This document shows, piece after piece, positions 31,324 to 39,472 of a stretch of 64,000 nt of DNA. The notes under the pieces were generated by a model. It was not told the origin of the DNA, ran no database searches, and saw only the letters and a program-made list of their open reading frames with translations. A program made the translations under genes and the position numbers. The stretch spans positions 124,001-188,000 of the forward strand of contig NZ_AP025628.1 of NCBI RefSeq assembly GCF_025999835.1. The letters run 5' to 3'. The stretch comes from Caldinitratiruptor microaerophilus. Its GTDB lineage: Bacteria > Bacillota > Sulfobacillia > Symbiobacteriales > ZC4RG38. Each line of letters opens with the position of its first letter. The first letter of the stretch is position 1.

Positions 31324-32201
31324 TGGCGACCGTCACGGTGACGCTGCAGGATTACAAGACCAGCGAGAAGGCCTGGTGGTGCCCGGGGTGCGGCGACTTC
31401 GGCGTGCTCGCCGCGCTGCAGAAGGCCCTGGTGGAGCTGGAGATCGAGCCCCACAACGTGGCCGTGGTGGCGGGCATCGGCTGCTCGGGGAAGATCGGGA
31501 ACTACATCAACGCATACAACATCCACGTGACCCACGGCCGGACCATGCCCGTGGCGCTCGGGCTCAAGCTCGCCAACCGGGACCTGACGGTCATCGCGGC
31601 CGGCGGCGACGGCGACGGTTACGCGATCGGCATGAGTCACTTCCTGCACGCGATGCGCCGTAACCCCGATATCACGTATATCGTCATGGATAACCGCATC
31701 TACGGCCTGACGAAGGGGCAGACCTCCCCGACGTCGCAGACGGGGTTCGAGACGAAGAGCACGCCGGACGGCAACCTGGAGCGTCCGGTGCAGCCGATCC
31801 AGCTCGCCCTGGCCGCCGGCGCCACCTACGTGGCCCAGGGCTTCTCCTCCAACCAGAAGCAGCTCGTGCGGCTCATCAAGGGCGCCATCCAGCACAAGGG
31901 GTTTGCCCTGGTCAACACGTTCAGCCCCTGCGTCACCTTCAACAAGGTGAACACCTACGACTGGTTCAAGGAGCACCTGGTCGACCTGGACGAGGTGCCC
32001 GACTACGATCCCCACGACCGGGTCGCCGCCATGCGGTTCGTGGCCGAACACGACGGCCTGGTCACGGGCCTGATCTACCAGGAGCCCGAGTCGATCCCGT
32101 TCGAGGAGAAGCTCCCGGGCCTGGGCCGCCGGCCTCTGGCCGCCCAGGACCTGCGGCCGGACAAGGAGAAGCTGCAGCAGATCCTCGCCCAGTTCCGCTG
32201 A
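31323..32201 (+). CDS. korB: 2-oxoacid:acceptor oxidoreductase, beta subunit (third system)
   Basis: A 292-residue TPP-binding subunit. AWWCPGCGDFGVLAAL, AGIGCSGK and TFSPCVTFNKVNTYDW carry the cluster Cys residues; AAGGDGDGYAIG binds TPP/Mg; DNRIYGLTKGQTSPTS is the active-site loop. It is close to the second-system beta subunit at 18714. The ATG overlaps the preceding stop codon by one base. A long perfect palindrome 41 bases after the stop probably ends the transcript. Confidence 0.92.
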   Translation: MATVTVTLQDYKTSEKAWWCPGCGDFGVLAALQKALVELEIEPHNVAVVAGIGCSGKIGNYINAYNIHVTHGRTMPVALGLKLANRDLTVIAAGGDGDGYAIGMSHFLHAMRRNPDITYIVMDNRIYGLTKGQTSPTSQTGFETKSTPDGNLERPVQPIQLALAAGATYVAQGFSSNQKQLVRLIKGAIQHKGFALVNTFSPCVTFNKVNTYDWFKEHLVDLDEVPDYDPHDRVAAMRFVAEHDGLVTGLIYQEPESIPFEEKLPGLGRRPLAAQDLRPDKEKLQQILAQFR

Positions 32202-32242
32202 CCCGGAGAGGCGAAACCGGAGGCGCATCCGCCAAGGCCAGA

Positions 32243-32272
32243 GCGGGGCCGGCCCACGTGGGCCGGCCCCGC
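32243..32272. terminator. Perfect 30-bp GC palindrome, probable bidirectional terminator
   Basis: Every base from 32243 to 32272 is part of one perfect dyad centred on CACGTG. The RNA from either strand would fold into a 13-bp stem with a 4-nt loop. It lies between the converging 2-oxoacid oxidoreductase beta gene (stop 32201) and the small leftward zinc-ribbon gene (stop 32291). Neither side has a T-tract. Confidence 0.6.
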
Positions 32273-32290
32273 CGTCGCTTACGGGTTCGA

Positions 32291-32446
32291 TCAAACGTCG
32301 TGCGTGTCTTCCTTCGGGCCTTCCAGATACCGCGCGGCGTCCGACTCGTGGGCGACGTCGCAGTCCGGGCAGAGCCAAGGGGACGTCTGCGCCGGCTGCA
32401 GCTCCAGCGGCGTTCCGCACCAGTTGCACAGGATCGGCTCGCGCAC
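32291..32446 (-). CDS. Small zinc-ribbon protein, 51 residues
   Basis: A short leftward gene. The product begins MREPILCNWCGTPLELQP and continues to WLCPDCDVAHES, so it has CxxC at residues 7-10 and CxxC at about 27-30, a zinc ribbon or knuckle. The C-terminus is acidic (LEGPKEDTHDV). The GTG start is preceded by AGGGAGGTG with six bases spacing, which is strong evidence that it is translated. It is only 156 bases long. Function unknown; such proteins may bind nucleic acid or another protein. It faces the 2-oxoacid oxidoreductase operon across the 30-bp palindrome. Confidence 0.65.
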   Translation of the reverse strand: MREPILCNWCGTPLELQPAQTSPWLCPDCDVAHESDAARYLEGPKEDTHDV

Positions 32447-32970
32447 GCCTGACACCTCCCTGCCACACGGCGCGCACCCACGGGGTGCCCCCCAACGGAC
32501 TCCGGTATGGGGTTTCGAGCAGGGAGCCGAAAAACCTCGTCGATTCTATCTATCTCAGTGATAGAAAAAAACTGGAGCTCAAGTGAACCCCCTGCCTCTC
32601 TTCCCCACGGCTGTCTTTCCCACGGGCTCCGAGGCGCACCAGCTGCGCGGTACGATTTCCCTCCGCGTGGCAACTCGTGCGTGCGGGTTGGCCATACTTC
32701 CCAGCAGGGTCGACAAACCAGCGAGTGCCGGGAAACGCGGGCCCTGCCCAGGTTCACTTCCTCCCCCGAGGCGACCACACCGGACGCGACACGCCAGATG
32801 TGACCGGCTACGAACTCGTTCACGGGTCAAGTTGTGCGTTTCGTTTCACCCACGACGGCGGGGTTCCGCCCGGAAGAACGCCCCGCTGCGCCCGGCAGGC
32901 AGGCCGAGCGTCGACAGGTCCGGGGCGCCCCCTCCGCGGTCGCGCATAGGCTGGGCCGGAGGGATCGCCA
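32447..32970. other. 524-base gap without a convincing gene
   Basis: I find no coding region with a ribosome site here. It contains the AT-rich inverted repeat at 32544-32566 and, further right, several short GC hairpins such as GCGCACCAGCTGCGC near 32635. Open frames on both strands lack ribosome sites and codon bias. It may hold the promoter of the leftward zinc-ribbon gene, leader sequence for the gene at 32971, a non-coding RNA, or decayed DNA. Confidence 0.5.
32544..32566. repeat. AT-rich inverted repeat TTCTATC-N9-GATAGAA
   Basis: Perfect 7-bp arms (32544-32550 and 32560-32566) around a 9-base centre, followed on the plus strand by a run of A. It stands out in very GC-rich surroundings. 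It could be an operator about 100 bases upstream of the leftward zinc-ribbon gene; on the minus strand the run of T precedes it, so it is not a leftward terminator. Confidence 0.5.
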
Positions 32971-33444
32971 GTGTACACCTACTTCCCCGGCTACGGCTGG
33001 CTCGGGCCGAGCTTCGATGGCAAGCGCAGCCTCATCCCGGGTGTGATGCCCGTGGTCCCCCCGTCCATGCCGGAGCCGCCGCCTGCCGCCCCGGGCCCCG
33101 ATCCGCTGGCAGCGGCACCTTCCGCGGCCCCCGGCTGGCTCCCGGGGCCGACTGGCTCGGGGCTTGCCCAGAGCGGCAGCCAGACCGTGCGCGCGCCAAC
33201 GATGGGCGGCCCGCTCGCGGCCCTGGCGGGTACCCCCCTGGGTCCGGCGCTGGCCCAATTGCTGGCGTCCAGGCCCGATCTCGGCACCTACCAGCCGGGC
33301 AGCCTGCCGCCCGAGATCCCCGGGATACCCGCAATGCCGCCTCCGCCGCCCGGGATGTTCGAGGGGATGCGGGCGGGCGGCGCGGGCCGGCCGTCCCCGC
33401 TGCCGAGCTGGCCCCAGCCAGCGGGGGCGGCCGGAACTTGGTGA
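32971..33444 (+). CDS. Pro/Gly/Ala-rich protein, 157 residues
   Basis: A low-complexity protein starting MYTYFPGYGWLGPSFDGKRS, followed by long Pro-rich stretches (VVPPSMPEPPPAAPGPDP; MPPPPPGMFEGM). It has no signal peptide or membrane helix and no Cys. The GTG start has GGAGGGATC five bases upstream, which supports translation. Composition resembles surface or spore-coat associated proteins, but no family is recognised. It converges on the symporter gene, whose stop is 17 bases away. Confidence 0.5.
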   Translation: MYTYFPGYGWLGPSFDGKRSLIPGVMPVVPPSMPEPPPAAPGPDPLAAAPSAAPGWLPGPTGSGLAQSGSQTVRAPTMGGPLAALAGTPLGPALAQLLASRPDLGTYQPGSLPPEIPGIPAMPPPPPGMFEGMRAGGAGRPSPLPSWPQPAGAAGTW

Positions 33445-33460
33445 ACGCCTGCCGGTGAGC

Positions 33461-35104
33461 TCACCCGGTCCCTGCCAGACGGGAGGGAACCGCTGCGAGG
33501 TCGCGGCCGGCCACCTCCGGACGGGGCCGGACGAGCCACATCGTCCCGAGGCAGAGACCGAGCACGCCGAGGAACAGCACCAGGCCGAGGAGGCCCGTCG
33601 GCCGGAGGGCGGCGAACATTCCGGCGGCGACGGCCAGCAGCAGCACCCCGCTACCCAGCGCCGAGTAGCCGGCCACCGCGGCCCCCCGGCCGGCCGGAGC
33701 CACCTGCCATCCGTCCCGGCGGGTGAGCAGGGAGACCAGAACGAGCACGGCGAGGTTCGTTCCCATGCCGACCCATACCGGGTGGATGTCGAGGAAGAAG
33801 CGGTTCACCGACCAGCCGCTGAGCTGGTACCAGCCGGTGCCCGCGAGGAATCCCGCGCCCATGGCGGCCAGCACCCCCGGTACCGTGGCCCCCCGCCACA
33901 GGAGCGCCGTGATGACCGGGGCGAAGGTCGCCGAGTTCCGGACGGTCCAGGCGAGCACGTTCCACCAGGCCGCCTGCTCCGAGCGCAGCACGCCGAAGAG
34001 GACCATGAGCACCGTCAGGAGGACGAGCGACCACCGGGTGTAGCGGACGAGGTCGGCCTCACGCGCCTGCGGCCGCAGCGCCATCCCCACGTCCCGCCCC
34101 AGGCTGGTGGCCCCGGAGAACTGGCAGGGGGCACCCCAGCCGAGGGCGCAGGCCCAGATGCCGAGGAAGAAGAGCCCCGTCAGCGGAGCGGGGAGCACGG
34201 AGGCCAGGTACTGCGGCACGGCCACGAGCCCGCGGGGGATGCCGGGGACCGCCAGCGCCGCAGCCAGGCCGAGCAGCACGCCGACGAGGATGAATGGGAT
34301 CCCCATGAGGCTGGCGAGGTAGAGCCCTCGCCGGCCCTCTGCCGCGGTTCGGCACGAGAGCGCCATCTGGAAGGCCGCCTGGGCGAGTGGGACGTTGACG
34401 ATGAACGTGCCGAACCAGGCCACGATCGTCTGCATGCCCACGGTGTCGAGCCGCAGCAGCTCCGGCCGGGCGGCAGACAGGGTCGCCAGGCCCCCCAGGC
34501 CCGGGCGCAGCAGGACGCCGGCGAGCCCGATCGCCAGCATGAGGGCGAACACGATCGCGTTCGCGCTCTGGGTGAGCGCGATCGACCACATGCCGCCGCC
34601 CTGCAGGTAGGCGAGGAGAAGCAGGGCGGTGATCACCAGCGAGCCGAGAAGCGGGATGCCGGTGAAGACGTGCACCGCCGAGGCGAACGCCAGGGCCGTG
34701 GCCACGGACCACATCGGGAAGGCGAAGGCCGTGATCGCCCCGGCCAGCGCCCGCGCCGCCCGGCCGTACTGGTCGCCGATCAGCCCGGAGACCGTGACGA
34801 TGGCCCGCTCCCGGAACGGTCCCACGAGGAACAGGGCGATGAGCAGGACCTGGACGGTTTCGGCCACGCCGTACCACACGGCCGAGACGCCCGTCAGGTA
34901 GCTGAGCTCGAGGACGGAGATGAAGGTCGACCCGGAGAAGAGCCCCGTGATGCACACCGCGACGAGGATCGGCGAGAACCGCCGCCCGGCGACGAAGAAA
35001 TCCTCCCCGCGCTGCGCCCGCCGCCGCGCCACCTGGCCCATGACGATGAGCACGGCGGTGTACAGGACGGCGAGGCCGAGGATCCACCGGCCGTGCGGGG
35101 TCAA
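33461..35104 (-). CDS. Sodium:solute symporter family protein
   Basis: A 547-residue membrane transporter with about 13 helices, of the SSS family (proline, pantothenate, acetate and similar uptake driven by sodium). Characteristic parts are the first helix WILGLAVLYTAVLIVMGQVA, DFFVAGRRFSPILVAVCITG after it, FSGSTFISVLELSYLTGVS and LFFLGIWACALGW. The TTG start at 35104 overlaps the stop codon of the OsmC gene (TTGA), with GGAGCGGGG upstream, so the two are coupled. The substrate is not readable. The frame stays open upstream but there it is only a shadow of the OsmC gene. Confidence 0.85.
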   Translation of the reverse strand: MTPHGRWILGLAVLYTAVLIVMGQVARRRAQRGEDFFVAGRRFSPILVAVCITGLFSGSTFISVLELSYLTGVSAVWYGVAETVQVLLIALFLVGPFRERAIVTVSGLIGDQYGRAARALAGAITAFAFPMWSVATALAFASAVHVFTGIPLLGSLVITALLLLAYLQGGGMWSIALTQSANAIVFALMLAIGLAGVLLRPGLGGLATLSAARPELLRLDTVGMQTIVAWFGTFIVNVPLAQAAFQMALSCRTAAEGRRGLYLASLMGIPFILVGVLLGLAAALAVPGIPRGLVAVPQYLASVLPAPLTGLFFLGIWACALGWGAPCQFSGATSLGRDVGMALRPQAREADLVRYTRWSLVLLTVLMVLFGVLRSEQAAWWNVLAWTVRNSATFAPVITALLWRGATVPGVLAAMGAGFLAGTGWYQLSGWSVNRFFLDIHPVWVGMGTNLAVLVLVSLLTRRDGWQVAPAGRGAAVAGYSALGSGVLLLAVAAGMFAALRPTGLLGLVLFLGVLGLCLGTMWLVRPRPEVAGRDLAAVPSRLAGTG

Positions 35105-35586
35105 CCCTGCTTCACCCCGCTCCGGATCTCCCAGTGCAGGCGCACTTCCGCGCCGCTGTCCTTGATGAGGTTGTACACCGGGCAGCGCTTGAGAACGGCG
35201 GCCTGCAGGGCCTCGAGGCGCTCCGGCGGCTCGTCGGTGACGAAGGCGGCGTGGATGTCCACCGACTGGAAGTGCGGGGAGACGTCTGCCGTCCCGAAGA
35301 GCCCGCGCTGGTCGACCAGCCCCTCGCTGCGGATTTCCAGGCCCTCCAGGCGGAAGTCCATCTCCCGGGCCACCATCTCGATGACCACGCTGAGGCAGCC
35401 GTTGAGCGCCCCGATCACGTACTCCATGGGGGTCGGGCCCTCGTTGGTGCCGCCCAGCTTCTCGGGTTCCGCCGTCACGAAGGAGAAGTCGCGCACGCTC
35501 AGGTCGGTGCGGTAGCGGCCCTTCCAGGTCCCCTGCGCGCGGACGACCTTGTACTGCGGCGCGGTGGCTTCGGGCTTTTCGGACAC
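35101..35586 (-). CDS. OsmC-family protein
   Basis: A 161-residue OsmC/YhfA-like protein. EGPTPMEYVIGALNGCLSVVIEMVARE holds the first conserved Cys, at about residue 70, and AVLKRCPVYNLIK the second near residue 140; in Ohr/OsmC these reduce peroxides. DFSFVTAEPEKLGGTNEGP is the usual beta-sheet start. The GTG at 35586 has AAGGAGGATG just upstream. It is the first gene of a two-gene leftward unit with the sodium symporter. Two dyads lie in its promoter region. Confidence 0.85.
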   Translation of the reverse strand: MSEKPEATAPQYKVVRAQGTWKGRYRTDLSVRDFSFVTAEPEKLGGTNEGPTPMEYVIGALNGCLSVVIEMVAREMDFRLEGLEIRSEGLVDQRGLFGTADVSPHFQSVDIHAAFVTDEPPERLEALQAAVLKRCPVYNLIKDSGAEVRLHWEIRSGVKQG

Positions 35587-35696
35587 GGTACATCCTCCTT
35601 CACACCCACGCCCCCCTTCGGGTCCAGGCCGTTTGGGGGTGAGGCAGCGGTGGTTGGCCTCAGGATAACGGGAACCGTTGCCACGGGTCAAGGATG

Positions 35697-35716
35697 TGTT
35701 CTAGTTAAATAGAACA
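35697..35716. promoter_or_regulatory. Perfect dyad before the OsmC gene
   Basis: TGTTCTAGTTAAATAGAACA: 7-bp arms and a 6-bp centre, 111 bases upstream of the OsmC start. A smaller dyad, AACGG-GAA-CCGTT, lies nearer at 35667-35679. On the plus strand GTTTTT follows the dyad, but no rightward gene lies upstream to be terminated, so an operator is more likely. Confidence 0.5.
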
Positions 35717-35854
35717 GTTTTTGGACCACACCGGGTGAGCCTGCACGGCCGTATGGAGGCAGCGGCCGACGGAGCAACGCCGCGTGGCGCTGCCGCGAGC
35801 AGGTTGCATCAGTCGCCAATGGTAGTGACATCCAATGGCTTTGTGATAACAGTA

Positions 35855-35866
35855 ACTTGTTCAAGT
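35855..35866. promoter_or_regulatory. Candidate LacI-family operator
   Basis: ACTTG-TT-CAAGT, a 12-bp even-spaced dyad in AT-rich sequence 84 bases before the LacI gene. LacI-family operators are short symmetric sites of this kind and are often autoregulatory. The central bases are not the common CG, so the assignment is tentative. Confidence 0.35.
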
Positions 35867-35949
35867 AAGCGAGATTCAGCAGGAGAAATGCGTACGCGCT
35901 TCGAAGTTGGCTTATCGTGAATGCGTATTCAAAGACGTGATGAGGAACA

Positions 35950-36963
35950 GTGCCAACCGCGAGGGATGTAGCGAACCGGGCGGGCGTGTCGCAAAGCACG
36001 GTCTCGCGGGTGCTCAATAACCATCCGCATGTGCGTCCCGAGACCCGGAAGCGCGTATTGGACGCCATCGCCGAACTGGACTACCACCCGAACCAGGCCG
36101 CTCGCAGTCTTGTCACACAGCGGACGGGTAGCATCGGTCTGGTCGTGGGGGACATCCGTAACCCCTTTTTTGCCGAGACCGCGAAGGGCATCGTCGACAC
36201 CAGCCGCAGCTACGGGTACCGCGTGGTGCTCTGCACGACGGACAACCAGGACACCTTGCAGTCGGAAGCGATCAAGTTACTCCGTTCCCAGGAGGTGGAC
36301 GGGCTCATTTTCGGCTCCGTCCGGATGGACGATGCCGAGGTGCTGGCGCTGATCGAGAGCGGGTTTCCGTGCGTCCTGTACAACCGTGTCCTGAAAACGG
36401 ATGCAGGAAGCTATGTGGTATTGGACAACCGAAAGGGCGCCCGGATGGCAACGGAGCACCTGCTGAAGCTTGGGCACCGTCGTATCGCAGTGCTCACGGG
36501 GTCCCGACAGTTCTCCACTTTTGCCCATCGTCTGGAAGGGTATTCAGAGGTGCTACGCGAATACGGTATCCCGGTCGACCGGCATCTGATCCTCGACCAC
36601 CAGGCCTACGCTGCCGATCGAATCGGCACGCTGCGCCGGCTCCTCGGGCAGCGGCGGCCGCCCACAGCGATCTTCGCGTTGACCGACGACTATGCCTTGC
36701 AAGTGCTCGACACGCTGGCAGAACTTGACGTACCCGTTCCCGAAGGGATGGCGGTCGTCGGTTTCGACGATATCCGGATCGCGGGCCACTCGCGCATCGG
36801 TCTCACTACGGTAGCCCAGCGGAAGGACCTCATGGGGCGGCTGGCGGTGGAATCCCTGATGGAACTGATCACGGCCCGGGCGGAGGGGCGAACTCCGCAG
36901 CCCATCCGCCTCGTGCTTGAGCCGCAACTGATCGTCCGCCGCACCTGCGGTGCCCAACGCTGA
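35950..36963 (+). CDS. LacI-family transcriptional regulator
   Basis: A 337-residue repressor. Residues 1-50 are the LacI helix-turn-helix and hinge (TARDVANRAGVSQSTVSRVL, then NNHPHVRPETRKRVLDAI and YHPNQAARSL). Residues 60-330 are a periplasmic-binding-like effector domain (GLVVGDIRNPFFAETAKGI, HRRIAVLTGS, VVGFDDIRIAGHSRIGLTTV). GTG start after a GAGGA. It heads the alcohol dehydrogenase, Liv transporter and aldehyde oxidoreductase genes in the same direction with a 26-base gap, and probably represses them until the transported compound is present. Confidence 0.92.
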   Translation: MPTARDVANRAGVSQSTVSRVLNNHPHVRPETRKRVLDAIAELDYHPNQAARSLVTQRTGSIGLVVGDIRNPFFAETAKGIVDTSRSYGYRVVLCTTDNQDTLQSEAIKLLRSQEVDGLIFGSVRMDDAEVLALIESGFPCVLYNRVLKTDAGSYVVLDNRKGARMATEHLLKLGHRRIAVLTGSRQFSTFAHRLEGYSEVLREYGIPVDRHLILDHQAYAADRIGTLRRLLGQRRPPTAIFALTDDYALQVLDTLAELDVPVPEGMAVVGFDDIRIAGHSRIGLTTVAQRKDLMGRLAVESLMELITARAEGRTPQPIRLVLEPQLIVRRTCGAQR

Positions 36964-36989
36964 ACCAAAACCAGAAGAGGTGGTCTCTG

Positions 36990-38141
36990 GTGGTGTTCCC
37001 GTTCCGTATGCCCGGCGTGCTGTACGCCGGCGTGGGGGCTCTGGACAAACTTGGCCCTGAGGTGCAACGCCTGGGCGGCGACCACGTCGTCGTGGTGACG
37101 GACAAGGGACTGGTCAAGGCCGGAGTGGTGGACTCCGTGCTGGCGCGGCTGAAGGAGATCGGCGTCGCGGTCACCGTGTTCGACGAAGTCGAGGCGGAGC
37201 CCAGCACCGAGAACTGTGAGAAGGCCGCTTCCGCCGTGGTTGCTGCCGGTGCGCGGCTGATCGTCGCCGTGGGCGGCGGCAGCTCCCTGGACGTGGCCAA
37301 GGGCTCGTCCATCCTTGCGGCCCACGGGGGCAAGATCGCTGACTACTTCGGCATCGACAAGGTCCCCGGCCCCGGTCTGCCCTGGATCGGCATCCCCACG
37401 ACTTCCGGCACCGGTTCCGAAGTCACGCCCAACGCCATCTTCACCGACAAGATGCAGCAACTGAAGATTGGGGTGGTCAGCCCGTACCTTCTGCCCACCG
37501 TGGCCATCGTGGACCCCGTGCTCACCCTCACGGTGCCACCGGCCGTCACCGCCGCCACCGGCATCGATGCCCTTACCCATGCGATCGAGTCGTTCACCGC
37601 CCCCAAGGCAACGCCGCAGACCGACCTGTACGCGCTCGAGGCGATCCGCCTCATCTCTCGCAGCCTGCGCAAGGCGGTCTGGGCGGGGAAAGACCTGCAG
37701 GCCAGGACGGACATGGCGTACGGGAGCCTCTTCGCCGGTGTCTCGCTTGGCAACGCCGGGGTTGGTGCCGTCCACGCCCTCGGCTACCCGCTCGGCGGCC
37801 AGTTCGGCGTTACTCATGGCGTGTCCATGTCGCTGCTGCTGCCGTATGTGATGGAGTTCAACATGGTGGCCGACATCGAGAAGTTTGCTCGTGTCGCGGA
37901 GGCCATGGGAGAGAACGTCGCGGGCCTGTCCACCCGCGCCGCGGCGGCCAGAGCGGTCGAAGCCGTGCGGACGCTCTCGGTGGATGTCGGAATCCCCCAG
38001 CGGCTGCGCGACGTGGGTATCCCGGAGAGCGCCCTGGACGGCCTGGCGGAGGCGGCCATGAAGGTGACCCGCCTGTTGGACAACAACCCGCGGAAGGTCA
38101 CCCTCGAGGACGCCCGGGCCCTTTATCAGGCGGCTTATTAG
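36990..38141 (+). CDS. Iron-containing alcohol dehydrogenase
   Basis: A 383-residue group III (iron-dependent) NAD(P) alcohol dehydrogenase. GGGSSLDVAKGSSI binds the dinucleotide phosphate, GIPTTSGTGSEVTPNAIF follows, and the metal is bound by the Asp in TVAIVDPVL and the His residues in GIDALTHAIESF, VGAVHALGYPLGG and THGVSMSLLLP. It lies between the LacI repressor and the Liv binding protein, so its substrate is probably the imported compound or a product of it. With the aldehyde oxidoreductase at the end of the operon it could form a two-step alcohol-to-acid route. Confidence 0.92.
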   Translation: MVFPFRMPGVLYAGVGALDKLGPEVQRLGGDHVVVVTDKGLVKAGVVDSVLARLKEIGVAVTVFDEVEAEPSTENCEKAASAVVAAGARLIVAVGGGSSLDVAKGSSILAAHGGKIADYFGIDKVPGPGLPWIGIPTTSGTGSEVTPNAIFTDKMQQLKIGVVSPYLLPTVAIVDPVLTLTVPPAVTAATGIDALTHAIESFTAPKATPQTDLYALEAIRLISRSLRKAVWAGKDLQARTDMAYGSLFAGVSLGNAGVGAVHALGYPLGGQFGVTHGVSMSLLLPYVMEFNMVADIEKFARVAEAMGENVAGLSTRAAAARAVEAVRTLSVDVGIPQRLRDVGIPESALDGLAEAAMKVTRLLDNNPRKVTLEDARALYQAAY

Positions 38142-38179
38142 GTCCACCCCAACACACATAGAAAGGAGAATCACCCGAG

Positions 38180-39472
38180 GTGAAGGCAAAGTTCCTTGCG
38201 AGCGTCCTCACCGGCGCCATGTTCGCGATCGCGCTGGCCGGGTGTGGCGGCCAGCAGGGAGGTTCCACCGCGGGAGGCAGCGCCGGTGGCGGCGGTGCTG
38301 CAAAGGTGGCCGAGGTCAAGATCGGCAACATCTTGCCCCTTTCGGGCCCCGCCGCCCCGCTGGGGGAGCTCGGGAAAAAGGCCCGCGAACTGGCGGCTGA
38401 AGAGATCAACGCGGCCGGTGGCATCAAGTCCCTCGGCGGAGCCAAGCTGAAGCTGATCTTCGCCGACAGCCAGGGCAAGCCCCAGGTGGGCGTCGCGGAG
38501 GCGGAACGCCTGATTACCCAGGAGAAGGTCTCCCTCCTTACCGGCACGTATCAGTCGGGTGTGGCCATTCCGGTTTCCGAGGTCGCCGAACGCTACAAGG
38601 TCCCGTTCTTCGCCCCCGTGCCCTCCGACGACAGCATCACTCAGCGCGGTTTCAAGTACCTGTGGCGGTTGGCCGATACCTCGGAAATGCGGGTGATCGC
38701 CCAGAGCCAGTTCCTGGACGACCTCAACAAGACGCAAGGCGCTGGGTTGAAGACCGTCTACTTGATTTATGAGAACACCGCCTGGGGCCAGGGCGTGGCA
38801 AAGAGCTGGAAGAAGTACCTGCCCGAGAAGGGTTTCCAGATCGTGGGTGAAGAAGCCTACCCGCAGGGTAGCTCTGATTTCACGCCGCTGGCAAACAAGG
38901 TGAAGGCCGCGAACCCCGACGTCGTCCTGCTCACCTCCTACGTGGCCGATGCCTCCCTGCTGACCAATACCTTCGCCGAGCAGAAAGTAACCCCCAAGGT
39001 TTTCCTTGGCACTTCGGGTGGTTACTCCGACCCGGTCTACCTGAAGAACACGGGGGAGAATGCCGAATACTTCTTTGACGTCTCCTCGTGGGAGACGGAT
39101 GTCCGTCGGCCTCATGTGCAGGAGATCAACGAGAAGTTCCAGCAGAAGTTCGGCGTCCTGCCGTCCAACGAAGCCGTGAAGGCGTACGTGGCCATGTACG
39201 TCATCAAGGACGTACTGGAGCGGGCGGGTTCTCTGGAGGCCGACAAGATCCGCGATGCCTTCAACCAGACCAACATCACAGAGGGCATCACACAGGTGTA
39301 CGCTCCCACCATCAAGTTCGACGACAAGGGCCAGATGATCAGCCAGGCCCTGGTCATTGCCCAGTACCGCAAGGTGAACGGAAAGATCGAGCGGGTAACC
39401 GTCTGGCCGGAAAAGGAAGCCCGGTCCCCCGAGTTCAAGCCGGTCCTGTTCCCCGGCTGGGACAAAAAGTAG
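38180..39472 (+). CDS. Liv-type ABC transporter substrate-binding lipoprotein
   Basis: A 430-residue lipoprotein. The signal peptide KFLASVLTGAMFAIALAGC places the lipid-bearing Cys near residue 22, followed by a Gly/Ser linker. The mature domain (IGNILPLSGPAAPLGELGK, INAAGGIKSLGGAKLKLIFAD, VSLLTGTYQSGVAIPVSEVA, YLIYENTAWGQGVAKSWKKY) is a type I periplasmic-binding protein of the branched-chain amino acid/urea/amide group. GTG start after GAAAGGAGA. The LacI and alcohol dehydrogenase context points to a ligand other than leucine, possibly an aromatic or hydroxylated acid. Confidence 0.9.
   Translation: MKAKFLASVLTGAMFAIALAGCGGQQGGSTAGGSAGGGGAAKVAEVKIGNILPLSGPAAPLGELGKKARELAAEEINAAGGIKSLGGAKLKLIFADSQGKPQVGVAEAERLITQEKVSLLTGTYQSGVAIPVSEVAERYKVPFFAPVPSDDSITQRGFKYLWRLADTSEMRVIAQSQFLDDLNKTQGAGLKTVYLIYENTAWGQGVAKSWKKYLPEKGFQIVGEEAYPQGSSDFTPLANKVKAANPDVVLLTSYVADASLLTNTFAEQKVTPKVFLGTSGGYSDPVYLKNTGENAEYFFDVSSWETDVRRPHVQEINEKFQQKFGVLPSNEAVKAYVAMYVIKDVLERAGSLEADKIRDAFNQTNITEGITQVYAPTIKFDDKGQMISQALVIAQYRKVNGKIERVTVWPEKEARSPEFKPVLFPGWDKK

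Larger units (their letters stand above)
35587..35949. other. 363-base divergent intergenic region (OsmC / LacI)
   Basis: No gene seen. This AT-rich stretch separates the leftward OsmC-symporter unit from the rightward LacI operon and should hold both promoters. It contains three dyads: AACGG-GAA-CCGTT (35667-35679), TGTTCTA-N6-TAGAACA (35697-35716) and ACTTG-TT-CAAGT (35855-35866). Confidence 0.7.

Noticed and set aside
32579-32830. An 83-residue minus-strand frame in the large gap
   Set aside because: No ribosome site, odd composition and no motif; insufficient to call a gene.
33164-35515. A 783-residue plus-strand frame rich in Arg, Gly, Glu and His
   Set aside because: It is antisense to the sodium symporter and OsmC genes and has no ribosome site or domain.
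33461-35593. A 710-residue frame on the minus strand
   Set aside because: Its first 163 codons are the wrong frame of the OsmC gene; the symporter starts at TTG 35104.
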